Positions 16,487 to 25,470 of a stretch of DNA of 64,000 bases are shown here, in pieces. Under the pieces are notes generated by a model. It did not search any database and was not told the DNA's origin. It was given only the letters and a program-made list of their open reading frames with translations. The stretch is from JBBQZO01 sp038207625. Lineage in GTDB: Bacteria; Pseudomonadota; Gammaproteobacteria; Burkholderiales; Burkholderiaceae_D. Each line of letters begins with the position of its first letter. Position 1 is the stretch's first letter. The position numbers were made by a program, and so were the translations under genes. The DNA is taken from NCBI GenBank assembly GCA_038207625.1, contig JBBQZO010000023.1, forward strand, positions 1 through 64,000. The letters are read 5' to 3'.

Positions 16487-17872
16487 ATGAATGTCCCATC
16501 AGATCCGCAAGTCGATTCTCTCCGAATTCCACCGCACTCGATCGAAGCAGAACAGTCCGTCATCGGCGGCTTACTGCGCGATAACGCGGCGTGGGATCGC
16601 ATCGCCGATTTCATGCACGCCGATGATTTCTACCGCTATGACCACCGCATCATCTTCGAACAAGTCGTCAAGCTGATCAATGCGGCCAAGCCGGCCGACG
16701 TGATCACCGTGTTCGAAGCGCTCACCTCGCTGGGCAAGGCCGAAGACGTGGGCGGCTTGATGTACCTGAACGCGATGGCGCAAAATACGCCCTCGGCGGC
16801 CAACATCCGGCGCTACGCCGAGATCGTGCGCGACCGCGGCATCCTGCGCAAGCTGATCACCGTGGCCGACGAAATTTCCGGCCAGGCGTTCAGCCCGCAG
16901 GGCAAGGAAGTCAAACAGATGTTGGACGAGGCGGAGTCGAAGATTTTTGCGATCGCCGAAGAAGGTTCGCGCGGGGCTCAAGGCTGGGTCGCCGTGCAGC
17001 CGCTGCTCACGCAAGTGGTCGAGCGCATCGACGAGCTGTACTCGCGCGACAACCAGAGCGAGATCACCGGCGTGCCGACCGGCTTCATCGACCTGGACCG
17101 CATGACGTCCGGTCTGCAGCCGGGCGACCTGGTCATCGTGGCCGGTCGTCCGTCGATGGGCAAGACGGCGTTCTCGGTCAATATCGGCGAGAACGTGGCG
17201 ATCGATTCGGGCCTGCCGGTGGCGGTGTTCTCGATGGAGATGGGCGGCGCCCAGCTGGCCATGCGTATGCTTGGCTCGGTCGGTCAGCTCGACCAGCACC
17301 GTCTGCGCACCGGTAAATTGAATGACGAAGACTGGCCGCGCTTAACCCACGCGATCCAGAAGATGAACGAGGCGCAGCTGTACATCGACGAGACGCCGGC
17401 GCTCAATTCGATCGAGTTGCGCGCCCGTTCGCGCCGCCTGTCGCGCCAGTGCGGCAAGCTTGGCCTGATCATCGTCGACTACTTGCAGCTGATGTCGGCC
17501 AACACCCCGGGCGACAACCGCGCCTCCGAAATTTCGGAGATTTCGCGCGGCCTGAAAGGGCTGGCCAAAGAATTGAACTGTCCCGTGATTGCGCTCTCGC
17601 AGCTCAACCGCGCACTCGAGCAACGCCCCAACAAACGTCCCGTGATGTCCGACTTGCGCGAATCGGGCGCAATCGAACAGGATGCGGACGTGATTCTGTT
17701 TATTTATCGGGACGAGGTCTACAACCCCGACTCGCCCGACAAGGGAACCGCTGAAATCATCATTGGTAAGCAGCGTAACGGCCCGATCGGCTCGATACGC
17801 CTGACCTTCATGGGTCAGTACACCAAGTTTGGCAATTACAGCGGTAACCTCGCCCTCTACCAGGGTGACTAA
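16487..17872 (+). CDS. dnaB: Replicative DNA helicase
   Basis: Hexameric 5'-3' helicase of the replication fork, 461 residues, full length. The N-terminal DnaG-interacting helical domain is at about residues 15-115 (PHSIEAEQSVIGGLL). A linker follows, then the RecA-like motor with Walker A GRPSMGKT (near residue 222), Walker B LIIVDYLQLM, and the conserved SDLRESGAIEQDAD. No intein is present. The start follows from MNVPSDPQVDSLRIPPHS. There is no ribosome binding site because the promoter -10 box abuts the ATG. It stands 119 bp after rplI, separated by a terminator, so it is a separate transcript. Confidence 0.98.
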   Translation: MNVPSDPQVDSLRIPPHSIEAEQSVIGGLLRDNAAWDRIADFMHADDFYRYDHRIIFEQVVKLINAAKPADVITVFEALTSLGKAEDVGGLMYLNAMAQNTPSAANIRRYAEIVRDRGILRKLITVADEISGQAFSPQGKEVKQMLDEAESKIFAIAEEGSRGAQGWVAVQPLLTQVVERIDELYSRDNQSEITGVPTGFIDLDRMTSGLQPGDLVIVAGRPSMGKTAFSVNIGENVAIDSGLPVAVFSMEMGGAQLAMRMLGSVGQLDQHRLRTGKLNDEDWPRLTHAIQKMNEAQLYIDETPALNSIELRARSRRLSRQCGKLGLIIVDYLQLMSANTPGDNRASEISEISRGLKGLAKELNCPVIALSQLNRALEQRPNKRPVMSDLRESGAIEQDADVILFIYRDEVYNPDSPDKGTAEIIIGKQRNGPIGSIRLTFMGQYTKFGNYSGNLALYQGD

Positions 17873-17941
17873 GCCACCTGGCCGCGGCTCCTTGCGGTCA
17901 TCTGCAGTAACACAACGCTTTAACGCTTAACGGAGAAATAC

Positions 17942-18568
17942 ATGTTTGGACGCCTGATGCCCACCGAGGGAAAATTCTTTGAACTGTTCAATCAGCATGC
18001 TGAATTGTGCGTCAAGGGAGCAAAGGAAATGGTCGGTTTGATGACCAATTTCGATGACCTGGAAAATCGCACCCATGCGATCGAAAGCCTCGAAAAACAG
18101 GCTGACAAGATCACCTACGCCACCGTCGACATGCTGCACAAAACCTTCATCACGCCGATCGACCGCGATGACATCCACAAGCTGATCACGCGCATGGACG
18201 ACATCCTCGACCTGATGGAAGACGCGGCGCAGACCGTGTCGCTGTACGACCTGAAGGCGGTCACGCCGGAAGCGAAACGGCTGGCCGAACTGTGCCTGGC
18301 GTGCTGCGAAAAGGTCCAGCAAGCGGTGGGCCTGCTGCACAATATGGACAACTCGCACCAGATCGTGGCGATCTGCGAAGAGATCGACCGGCTCGAGTCG
18401 GATGCGGATCACGTGATGCGCGCGGCCATGTCGAAACTGTTTCGCGACGAACCGGATGTGCGCAACCTGATCAAGCTCAAAGCGATCTACGAGATCCTCG
18501 AGACGGTCACCGACCGCTGCGAAGATGTCGCCAACATCATCGAAGGCATCATTGTCGAGAACGCGTAA
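17942..18568 (+). CDS. DUF47 family protein (PhoU-like, Pit accessory)
   Basis: A 208-residue, mostly helical cytoplasmic protein of the DUF47/YkaA family, related to PhoU. It starts MFGRLMPTEGKFFELFNQHAEL and contains FITPIDRDDIHKLITRMDDILD, the family signature with acidic metal-ligand residues. Members are found next to PiT phosphate transporters and are thought to modulate them. The PiT gene is 37 bp downstream. The ribosome site CGGAGAAATAC precedes the ATG. Confidence 0.93.
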   Translation: MFGRLMPTEGKFFELFNQHAELCVKGAKEMVGLMTNFDDLENRTHAIESLEKQADKITYATVDMLHKTFITPIDRDDIHKLITRMDDILDLMEDAAQTVSLYDLKAVTPEAKRLAELCLACCEKVQQAVGLLHNMDNSHQIVAICEEIDRLESDADHVMRAAMSKLFRDEPDVRNLIKLKAIYEILETVTDRCEDVANIIEGIIVENA

Positions 18569-18605
18569 GCGCCCGCTGCACTGAATCCCATCGAAAAGAA
18601 TAAGC

Positions 18606-19616
18606 ATGCATAACCTACAAATCAGCATTTACGTGCTCGGCCTGTTGATCGCGCTGGCACTGGTGTTTGACTTCATGAACGGCTTCCACGACGCCGCCAA
18701 CGCGATCGCCACGGTGGTCTCGACGGGCGTGTTGAAGCCGCAGACGGCGGTCGCCATGGCGGCCGTGTTCAACTTCATCGCCATCTTCGTCGTCGGGCTG
18801 GGGGTGGCCGCCACGGTCGGCAAGGGCACCATCGATCCGGGCGTGGTGGATCAGTACGTGATCTTTGGCGCGCTGGTGGGCGCCATCTTCTGGAACCTGT
18901 TCACCTGGTACTACGGGATTCCTTCGTCGTCCTCGCACGCGCTGATCGGCGGCCTGGTCGGCGCGGCGGTGGCCAAGTCCGGCACCGGCGCGCTGGTCGG
19001 CGGCGGCCTGCTGAAAACGGTGACCTGGATTGTGCTCTCGCCGCTGCTGGGCTTCGTGTTCGGCTCGGTGATCATGTTGCTGGTGTCGTGGATCTTCGTG
19101 CGTTCGACCCCGCGCCGGGTCGACACCTGGTTCCGCCGCCTGCAACTGATCTCGGCCGCGGCCTACAGCCTGGGCCACGGCGGCAATGACGCGCAAAAAA
19201 CCATCGGTATCATCTGGATGCTGCTGATCGCGGCCGGCCACGTGGCCGTGGGCGACAAGTCGCCGCCGATCTGGGTGATCATCTCGTGCTACACGGCGAT
19301 CAGCTTCGGCACGCTGTTCGGCGGTTGGCGCATCGTCAAGACGATGGGCCAGAAGATCACCAAGCTCAAGCCCGTGGGCGGTTTCTGCGCCGAGACTGGC
19401 GGGGCGATCACGCTGTTTACGGCCAGCCTGCTGGGCGTGCCGGTATCGACCACCCACACCATCACCGGCGCCATCGTCGGGGTTGGCTCGGCCCAGAAGA
19501 TGTCGGCGGTGCGCTGGGGCGTGGCCGGCAACATCGTGTGGGCCTGGGTCTTCACGATTCCCGCCTCGGCCTTCATGTCGGCGATCGCCTGGTGGATCGG
19601 CAAACAGATCCTGTAA
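18606..19616 (+). CDS. Low-affinity inorganic phosphate transporter, PiT family
   Basis: Inner-membrane proton (or metal-phosphate) symporter, 336 residues with about ten membrane segments. The two inverted PiT signature repeats are both present: FDFMNGFHDAANAIATVVST near the N-terminus and SLGHGGNDAQKTIGI near residue 198. It is shorter than E. coli PitA (about 500), matching the compact bacterial subfamily paired with DUF47 proteins. It is co-transcribed with the DUF47 gene and followed by a strong terminator. Confidence 0.95.
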   Translation: MHNLQISIYVLGLLIALALVFDFMNGFHDAANAIATVVSTGVLKPQTAVAMAAVFNFIAIFVVGLGVAATVGKGTIDPGVVDQYVIFGALVGAIFWNLFTWYYGIPSSSSHALIGGLVGAAVAKSGTGALVGGGLLKTVTWIVLSPLLGFVFGSVIMLLVSWIFVRSTPRRVDTWFRRLQLISAAAYSLGHGGNDAQKTIGIIWMLLIAAGHVAVGDKSPPIWVIISCYTAISFGTLFGGWRIVKTMGQKITKLKPVGGFCAETGGAITLFTASLLGVPVSTTHTITGAIVGVGSAQKMSAVRWGVAGNIVWAWVFTIPASAFMSAIAWWIGKQIL

Positions 19617-19639
19617 AGCCGCCGCGCGCAGCAAGTAAG

Positions 19640-19675
19640 AAAAAGCCGCCCCGTTTGCATCGGGCGGCTTTTTTT
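19640..19675 (+). terminator. Terminator after the PiT gene
   Basis: GCCGCCC at 19645-19651 pairs with GGGCGGC at 19662-19668, extended by AAAA/TTTT, followed by a run of seven T. A strong intrinsic terminator. Confidence 0.88.
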
Positions 19676-19858
19676 ATGGTCGCGGCCCGGTAGGCGCATC
19701 CGGCGCGCTGCGGGCCGCGCAGATGTTCACGAAGGACCAGGCAAACTAGGCGCTAGCCCGAGCTCATTATTGCTGTACGATGAAGCGCAGCCGGCCAACG
19801 CCAATCGGTGTTTTGTATCCAAAAATTGAATACGCCAATAACTATTTCAGGGACCAAT

Positions 19859-20362
19859 ATGTCGAAAAAAATCGCAATGATATCCGTACTGCTTGGGTCG
19901 ATCTGCTTCCTCAGTGCCAACGCGGCTGATGTGGCCGCAACGCCAGTCACGCATGAGATCGACGTCGACGTTTGGAACGTCATAGTCGATACGGTGGTAA
20001 CTAATGACATCATTAGGATGGGAACCACGTATTTTCCTGATGCGATATTGGTCGGCCCCAAAGGGACAAAACCAATCGCCACGGCGCTGGAAAAATGGGG
20101 CCGCGATATGCGCGAAGCGCAGGCAAAAGGTGATACTGCCGCCGTTGCGTTTCGTTTTTCACAACGACAAGATAACGCCGAAACGGCATTTGAATCGGGC
20201 ATTTTCAAATACACGGAAATAGCGAAATCAGGCTCGAGCACGTCGTTCTACATTCCATTTGAACAATTGCTGCTGAAGAAAAATGGCAAATGGCGCATTC
20301 TGATGGAACGCCAACTCCCTGACGTCACGCAGGGCGAGTGGGACAAACTGCCTCGTCAATGA
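19859..20362 (+). CDS. Secreted NTF2-like (SnoaL/DUF4440-type) protein
   Basis: A 167-residue exported protein. The ATG at 19859 gives the signal peptide MSKKIAMISVLLGSICFLSANA with cleavage before AD. The mature part reads like an NTF2-like cone: an early helix (DVWNVIVDTVVTNDIIRMGTTY), then FPDAILVGPKG, alternating strands and the closing FEQLLLKKNGKWRILMERQ, typical of DUF4440/SnoaL proteins. No catalytic residues can be assigned. Base composition is much more AT-rich than its neighbours, with codons such as ATA and AAA common, suggesting acquisition by transfer. It stands alone, 242 bp after the PiT gene. Function unknown. Confidence 0.75.
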   Translation: MSKKIAMISVLLGSICFLSANAADVAATPVTHEIDVDVWNVIVDTVVTNDIIRMGTTYFPDAILVGPKGTKPIATALEKWGRDMREAQAKGDTAAVAFRFSQRQDNAETAFESGIFKYTEIAKSGSSTSFYIPFEQLLLKKNGKWRILMERQLPDVTQGEWDKLPRQ

Positions 20363-20458
20363 CATGCGGCGAAATCAAGTTCCGATCGACGTCAACCTCT
20401 GCTGAGCGTTAGCCCGGTTCACGAAAACATGCGTCGACGGTGGACACCGCCAAGCGCG

Positions 20459-21685
20459 TCAGGCGTGGTGTACGCCCGCCTCGAACAGCGCGGCGATCAT
20501 GTCGGGCTGGCTGATCATGCCGGCCAGCCGCTGCTCGTCGTCGACCACCGGGATCTGGTGCATGCCGCGGTCCGACATCAGCGCCACCAGCTCCACCACC
20601 GCCTGATCGGTGCGCGCCAGCGTGACGGCGCCGCTCATGATCTGGCCCACCACCTCGGCTTTGTCGCTGGGGCTTTCCAAGCTGCGCGTGAGGAAGCGGC
20701 GCAGCTGGTTGCGGCTGTTGCGAAGGTCGAGAACCTGCGCGTGGCGCAGGAAATCCGAACGGGTGACGATGCCGATCACGCGGCGCGCGCGGTTCAGCAC
20801 CGGCAGGGCGTTGATCCGGTGGCGCAGCAGCAGTTGCCAGGCTTCGTCGAGGTCGGTGCCGAAATCGACCGACACGATATCCTTCGACATGATATCAACG
20901 CAGCGGATCGCGCCGAAACGGCGCTGGTGGGCGCCCATTTCGGTTTGCAGCAAGATCGCTTCGAGGTCGGCGCGGCTGATGTCGAGCACCTGGTTGTAAT
21001 TGCGCAGCACCTGGTCCAGGTCGGCCGGGCTGAAGCCCAAGCGGGCGGTGGGGGCCGGGTCGCCGGTTTGGTGGGCCTGGCGCGGCGCGTGTTGGCCGTG
21101 CGGATAACGCCGCCCCGTCAGGTTATTGAATACCAGCGCGACGCCCAGCAGCAGCGCCGTGTTCAGGCCGACCGGGATCAGCGCATAGCCGTAGCCGAGC
21201 GCGTGGATCGCGGGGCCGCCCAGCACCGCCGTCAGCGCCACCGCGCCGCTGGGTGGATGCAGGCAACGCAGCGCGAACATCGCGCAAATCGCCAGCGCTC
21301 CCGCGCAGGCGGCGGACGGTAGCGGCGGCGCGATCAGCTGGGCGCAGGCGACCCCGATCAGCGCCGACACGACGTTGCCGCCCAGGACGGACCAGGGCTG
21401 CGCCAGCGGGCTGGCCGGCACCGCGAACAGCAGCACGGCCGAGGCGCCCATCGGCGCGATCAGGCACAGCGCGGCGGCGCCCGGCCCCAGTGCGGCGTGG
21501 CTGAGTAATGCAGTCAAGCCGACGCCCAGCAGCGCGCCGCAGCACACGCGCAGCCGCTCGGCGCCGTTGACGGCGGTGCGGGCGGGCAGAAAGCGGCGCA
21601 GCCACGCCGCACCGTTGAGCGACGCCGTGCGGCTCGGCTCGGCCTGGCAGCCAAAGTCATGGCCGCTGGTGTCGGAGGCGCTCAT
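20459..21685 (-). CDS. HPP family membrane protein with C-terminal CBS domain pair
   Basis: A 408-residue inner-membrane protein. The N-terminal HPP domain has four membrane segments and the motifs LIAPMGASAVLLFAVP, PWSVLGGNVVSALIG and LRCLHPPSGAVALTAV (the HPP triplet). A cytoplasmic tail with two CBS motifs follows (VDIMSKDIVSVDFGTDLDEAW and VGQIMSGAVTLARTDQAVVE), which usually bind adenine nucleotides. HPP proteins are implicated in nitrite transport in plants and cyanobacteria; the substrate here is unknown. I start at the ATG at 21685, with CGGAG upstream. A TTG 102 bp further upstream would give a Pro-rich extension. A palindromic operator-like site lies upstream. Confidence 0.88.
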   Translation of the reverse strand: MSASDTSGHDFGCQAEPSRTASLNGAAWLRRFLPARTAVNGAERLRVCCGALLGVGLTALLSHAALGPGAAALCLIAPMGASAVLLFAVPASPLAQPWSVLGGNVVSALIGVACAQLIAPPLPSAACAGALAICAMFALRCLHPPSGAVALTAVLGGPAIHALGYGYALIPVGLNTALLLGVALVFNNLTGRRYPHGQHAPRQAHQTGDPAPTARLGFSPADLDQVLRNYNQVLDISRADLEAILLQTEMGAHQRRFGAIRCVDIMSKDIVSVDFGTDLDEAWQLLLRHRINALPVLNRARRVIGIVTRSDFLRHAQVLDLRNSRNQLRRFLTRSLESPSDKAEVVGQIMSGAVTLARTDQAVVELVALMSDRGMHQIPVVDDEQRLAGMISQPDMIAALFEAGVHHA

Positions 21686-21790
21686 GTCTGGGCGCTCCGA
21701 CGCGGCGCTGGTACGGCGCGCCGGGATGGCGGGGCAGGCGGGTGGGCTGGAGAGGATGGGCTGGTGACGGGGAAGGGCATGTATCAATCG

Positions 21791-21812
21791 ACCTAGTTAA
21801 GTTGAACTAGGT
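21791..21812. promoter_or_regulatory. Palindromic operator-like site upstream of the HPP gene
   Basis: ACCTAGTT at 21791-21798 and AACTAGGT at 21805-21812 form perfect 8-bp arms with a 6-bp spacer. It sits next to a minus-strand TATATT (21814-21819), where transcription of the HPP gene could start, so a repressor bound here would block it. The regulator is unknown. Confidence 0.45.
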
Positions 21813-21988
21813 TAATATATCATGTCGTGATGTATTGCGCTGATGGGCTCAATTTTTTTGCCCTGTGCGCATCAGCGGCGGTTCAGTTGCGCGTCGTGTG
21901 GCGCGCCGCGCCGGCGCAGTCGGCAGTCGCCAGGCGCGCACGGTGTGGCGGCGCACGGCGAGACCATGCCTCGTTTGACCCGATCTGT

Positions 21989-22077
21989 GCTCGTTTTTGC
22001 TCGTTTTTCTGAGAATTTACATGAGGTCCGCCTCTGTGTTTTGATATCCTGGCGGAAAGGCCACGAGCAAAAACGAG
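21989..22077. repeat. 15-bp inverted repeat with CTCGTTTTTG units
   Basis: CTCGTTTTTGCTCGT at 21990-22004 is the exact reverse complement of ACGAGCAAAAACGAG at 22063-22077. Related partial units are at 21969-21976 (CCTCGTTT) and, read on the other strand, at 22078-22089. The arms are 58 bp apart. It is not a terminator. Confidence 0.6.
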
Positions 22078-22202
22078 GCAAATCGAGGATAACTGAGGCT
22101 ATTGCTGCGGGCGCGCCGCCACACCCGTCGCGCGCGCTGTTTTGCCACGCCGAACCCGCGCCTTGGCGCATCAAGCGCAAGTAACGATGGGGCCGGGCGC
22201 TG

Positions 22203-24557
22203 CTACTTGATGCAGACCTGGCGGATCATCTTGATGTCGGTGATGCCCGACAGGACTTTTTCGATGCCGTCCATTTTCAGCGTCAGCATGCCGTCTTCCA
22301 GCGCTGCGGCCAGCAGCTGGGCCACGCGGGCGTGTTCCTGCAGCAGTTTTTTGACCGGGTCGGTGCCGATCATCAGTTCGTGCAGGCCGACCCGGCCGCG
22401 GTAGCCCTTGTTGCATTCGCTGCAGCCGACGGCGCGGTACAGCGTGAATTGGCCCTTGGCGTCGGCGTAGCGGCTGCGCCAGCCGGCCAGCACCTCAGCG
22501 CGCGCTGCTGGCTGATCGTGCTTGAATTTGTCGGTGCTGAGCAGCTCGGCGCAGAACTCGGTGAGCAGCAGTTCGACCTCGTCCGGCTGCGGCTGGTAAG
22601 CCTGCTTGCAGCTGGCGCACAGGCGTTTGGCCAGGCGCTGCGCCAGGATGCCCAGCAGCGCGTCGGCGAAATTGAACGGGTCCATACCCATGTCGAGCAG
22701 GCGCACGATCGACTCGGGCGCGCTGTTGGTGTGCAGCGTGGCGAACACCAGATGGCCCGTCAGCGACGCTTCGATGCCCATGCTGACGGTTTCCTTGTCG
22801 CGCATTTCGCCCACCATGATGATGTCCGGGTCGGCGCGCAGGAAGGCGCGCATCACTGTTGCGAAGTCGAGTCCGGCCTTGCGGTTGACCTGCACCTGGC
22901 GCAGCCCGCGCTGGGTGATTTCGACCGGATCCTCGACGGTCCAAATCTTGGTCTCGGGGGTGTTCAGGTAACTGAGCACCGAATGCAAGGTGGTGGTCTT
23001 GCCCGAGCCGGTCGGGCCGCACACGAAGAACAGGCCATACGGTTTTTCGATCGCGCTGCGCAGGCGCGCCAGGTTAAACGGCAGCACGCCCAGCTTGTCG
23101 AGCGCGATCGGCTCGCCCGCCGCCAGGATGCGCATCACGATGTCTTCCACCCCGCCGGTGGACGGGATGGTGGCCACGCGCAGCTCGATGTCGAGCGGCC
23201 CGTATTTTTTGAATTTGATTTTGCCGTCCTGTGGCTTGCGCCGTTCCGAGATGTCCAGGTCGCACATGATTTTCACGCGCGCCACCAGCGCGCTGCGGTA
23301 GCTGGCCGGGATCTCGATGTAGGGCACCAGCGTGCCGTCCTTGCGAAAACGGATGCCGATCTTGCCCTTGCCCGGCAACGGTTCGATGTGGATGTCCGAC
23401 ACGCCCTGGCGGTAGGCATCGACGATGATCTTGTTGAGCAGCTTGACCAGTTCGTTCTCGACCGCCTCGGACACCTCGCCGGGCGCCTCGCCGTCCTCGT
23501 CGCCGTCCTCCATGCCCGATAGCAGCTCGCCCACCGAGCTGCCGCCGTCGCCGGCCACGCCGAAGAACTGCAGCGTGGTCTGGCGAAATTCGGCCAGCGT
23601 CGTGACGCAAAAACGCACCCGCGTCTTGGGGAAGATCTGCGCCACGATCTTGCTGGCGTTGACGCGCTCGGGGTCGATCGCCAGCACCAGCAGGCCATCC
23701 TTGCCGTCCTCTAGCGGCAGCCACAGATTCTGTTCGGCATACTGCTGCTTGAGGTTTTTCAGCAGATCGACCGGCTTGATGCGGTCGATCTTGAACGCTT
23801 CGTAGGGCACCTTGTAGAACGCCGCCAGCGCCTGTCCGATGGCGCCCGGCTTAAGCTGGAAGTCCTCGATCAGCACCGTTTCGATGTCGCGCTCGTGGTT
23901 GCGCGCCGAACGCGTGGCCAGCGCCAGTTCGGGCGCCGACAGCAGCGCATCGAGTACCAGCGCGTCGTACTTGCTGCGCATCGGTGGCGCCGGCTTGAGG
24001 CGCTGGCAGAACGCCACCGACAAGGTGGCACACAGCTCCTTGACACCATCGACGGCGATCGCGGAAAACGGACCCTTGGCACGGTTGTTGATGAACTGGA
24101 CCACACCGAGCAGCGTGTGCGAGGCGCCATCGACCAGCGGCGCGACCAGCATCTCGCGGGTGCGAAAACCGGTGCGCTGGTCGACCCCGCGCTGAAAATG
24201 CAGCTCGGGCGCATGGCGCCGCAATTCCTGCTCGTCGTAGACATCGCTGAGGTTGACCGTCTGGCCGGTGTGCGCGACGAAGCCGGCCACGCTGTCGGGG
24301 CTGATGGGCAGGCGCAGATCGCGAAACGAGGTCAGCCCCGTCTTGACCTTGGCGACCAGCTGGTCTTGCTCGGGCGTGAGTGCATACAGCGTGAAGCGTT
24401 CGCAGTTGAACAGGTCGCAAAACTCCATGCCCAGGTCGAGCATGATCTCGTCGAGCTTGCTGGTTGCATGGATCTTGTTGGTGACCGCATGCAGCTTCTG
24501 GAAAAACGCCAGGCGCTGAGCTGTCTCGTCGGCGCCGGCCATGTGTGCATCATTCAT
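22203..24557 (-). CDS. GAF domain-GspE/PulE-type ATPase fusion
   Basis: A cytoplasmic ATPase of the type II secretion / type IV pilus superfamily with an N-terminal sensor, 784 residues. Residues about 15-190 form a GAF domain (CDLFNCERFTLYALTPEQDQ, VVQFINNRAKGPFSAIA). Next is an MshEN-like N-terminal T2SSE domain (LIEDFQLKPGAIGQALAAFY). The motor follows with Walker A GPTGSGKTTT (Lys520), the Asp-box region, Walker B DPDIIMVGEMRD and the His box FATLHTNSAPES. A zinc site CASC and CSEC lies near the end. It starts at the ATG at 24557. The MBL-fold gene ends 25 bp upstream on the same strand. No pilin or secretin genes are nearby, so its machine partner is elsewhere or it acts as a regulator. 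Confidence 0.92.
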   Translation of the reverse strand: MNDAHMAGADETAQRLAFFQKLHAVTNKIHATSKLDEIMLDLGMEFCDLFNCERFTLYALTPEQDQLVAKVKTGLTSFRDLRLPISPDSVAGFVAHTGQTVNLSDVYDEQELRRHAPELHFQRGVDQRTGFRTREMLVAPLVDGASHTLLGVVQFINNRAKGPFSAIAVDGVKELCATLSVAFCQRLKPAPPMRSKYDALVLDALLSAPELALATRSARNHERDIETVLIEDFQLKPGAIGQALAAFYKVPYEAFKIDRIKPVDLLKNLKQQYAEQNLWLPLEDGKDGLLVLAIDPERVNASKIVAQIFPKTRVRFCVTTLAEFRQTTLQFFGVAGDGGSSVGELLSGMEDGDEDGEAPGEVSEAVENELVKLLNKIIVDAYRQGVSDIHIEPLPGKGKIGIRFRKDGTLVPYIEIPASYRSALVARVKIMCDLDISERRKPQDGKIKFKKYGPLDIELRVATIPSTGGVEDIVMRILAAGEPIALDKLGVLPFNLARLRSAIEKPYGLFFVCGPTGSGKTTTLHSVLSYLNTPETKIWTVEDPVEITQRGLRQVQVNRKAGLDFATVMRAFLRADPDIIMVGEMRDKETVSMGIEASLTGHLVFATLHTNSAPESIVRLLDMGMDPFNFADALLGILAQRLAKRLCASCKQAYQPQPDEVELLLTEFCAELLSTDKFKHDQPAARAEVLAGWRSRYADAKGQFTLYRAVGCSECNKGYRGRVGLHELMIGTDPVKKLLQEHARVAQLLAAALEDGMLTLKMDGIEKVLSGITDIKMIRQVCIK

Positions 24558-24582
24558 CGTCGCCGCTCGCTTGCCCCGGTTG

Positions 24583-25470
24583 TTACAGCGCCACTTCCAG
24601 ACCCTCGTAGGCCAATACCACGCGCAGCTCGCCCAGCACAGGGGCATGGCGCGCCATCACGTCGGCGAACACCGCTTCGAGTTCATCGTCGCTGCGGGTG
24701 GGCTCGTGGTGGGTGCAGTACAGCGCCTTGGCGCCCACCCGCAGTGCGCAGGCCAGCGCCGCGTCGAAGGTACCGTGGCCCCAGCCCCGTTTGGACGGAT
24801 ATTCCTCGCGCGTGTACGAACAGTCGACGATCAGCGCATCGACCGCGCGCATCGCATGGTCGAGCGCGTCCTGGCGCTCGAGCATATGGTGCTGATAGGG
24901 CAGGTGTTGCGGGTCGTCGACGGGATACGGGTTGTAATACGGCTCATGGTCGCCGGTGAAAAACAGCGACTTGCCGCCACAGCTGATGCGGTAACCAAGG
25001 TTGGTCACCGGATGGTTCATGACGATGTTGTCAACCACCGCGTCGCCCACGTCGATCGGCTGGCCGAACGCCAGCGTGCAGTATTCGATGGTCGCATCCA
25101 TCTGCGTTTCGCTGACGGGAAAATAACTGTTTTGCAGCTGCACGGCCATCACGTGCTCGATGCCGTTGCCCGTTTGCGGATCGACCGCGCCGTGCAGGCG
25201 CACCCGGCTGCCGCGGCTAAACAGCGGCGTGAAGAACGGCAGGCCGTGGATGTGGTCCCAGTGGCTGTGGGTGATGAAGATGTTCGCCTGCAGCGGCAGG
25301 CGCGCCGCCAGGCTCTGGGCCAGCGCGAAGATGCCGGTGCCGCCGTCGAGTACGATCAGCGTACCGTCGTCGCTGACCACTTCGATGCAGGTGGTGTTGC
25401 CGCCGTAGCGCGCAGTGCGCGGCCCGGGCGACGGTATCGATCCGCGCACACCCCAAAATTTGAATTTCAT
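24583..25470 (-). CDS. MBL-fold metallohydrolase, phosphodiesterase-like
   Basis: Metallo-beta-lactamase-fold hydrolase, 295 residues, cytoplasmic. It starts MKFKFWGVRGSIPSPGPRTARYGGNTTCIEV, typical of the RNase Z / PhnP / cyclic phosphodiesterase branch. The metal motif THSHWDHIHG (HxHxDH) is complete, with further ligands in MNHPVTN, FFTGDHEPY and CTHHEP. Relatives hydrolyse cyclic phosphodiesters; given the cyclase gene nearby, a cyclic nucleotide substrate is possible but not shown. The ATG at 25470 is chosen because GGGGGAG lies 5 bp upstream. It forms a likely operon with the GAF-ATPase and is divergent from the HD-GYP gene. Confidence 0.88.
   Translation of the reverse strand: MKFKFWGVRGSIPSPGPRTARYGGNTTCIEVVSDDGTLIVLDGGTGIFALAQSLAARLPLQANIFITHSHWDHIHGLPFFTPLFSRGSRVRLHGAVDPQTGNGIEHVMAVQLQNSYFPVSETQMDATIEYCTLAFGQPIDVGDAVVDNIVMNHPVTNLGYRISCGGKSLFFTGDHEPYYNPYPVDDPQHLPYQHHMLERQDALDHAMRAVDALIVDCSYTREEYPSKRGWGHGTFDAALACALRVGAKALYCTHHEPTRSDDELEAVFADVMARHAPVLGELRVVLAYEGLEVAL

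Larger units (their letters stand above)
21686..22202. other. Intergenic region with inverted repeats
   Basis: No credible gene. It holds the promoter area of the HPP gene (a minus-strand TATATT at 21814-21819), an operator-like palindrome, and a 15-bp inverted repeat built of CTCGTTTTTG units spread over about 90 bp (listed separately). The strand and target of that second element are unclear. Confidence 0.5.
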
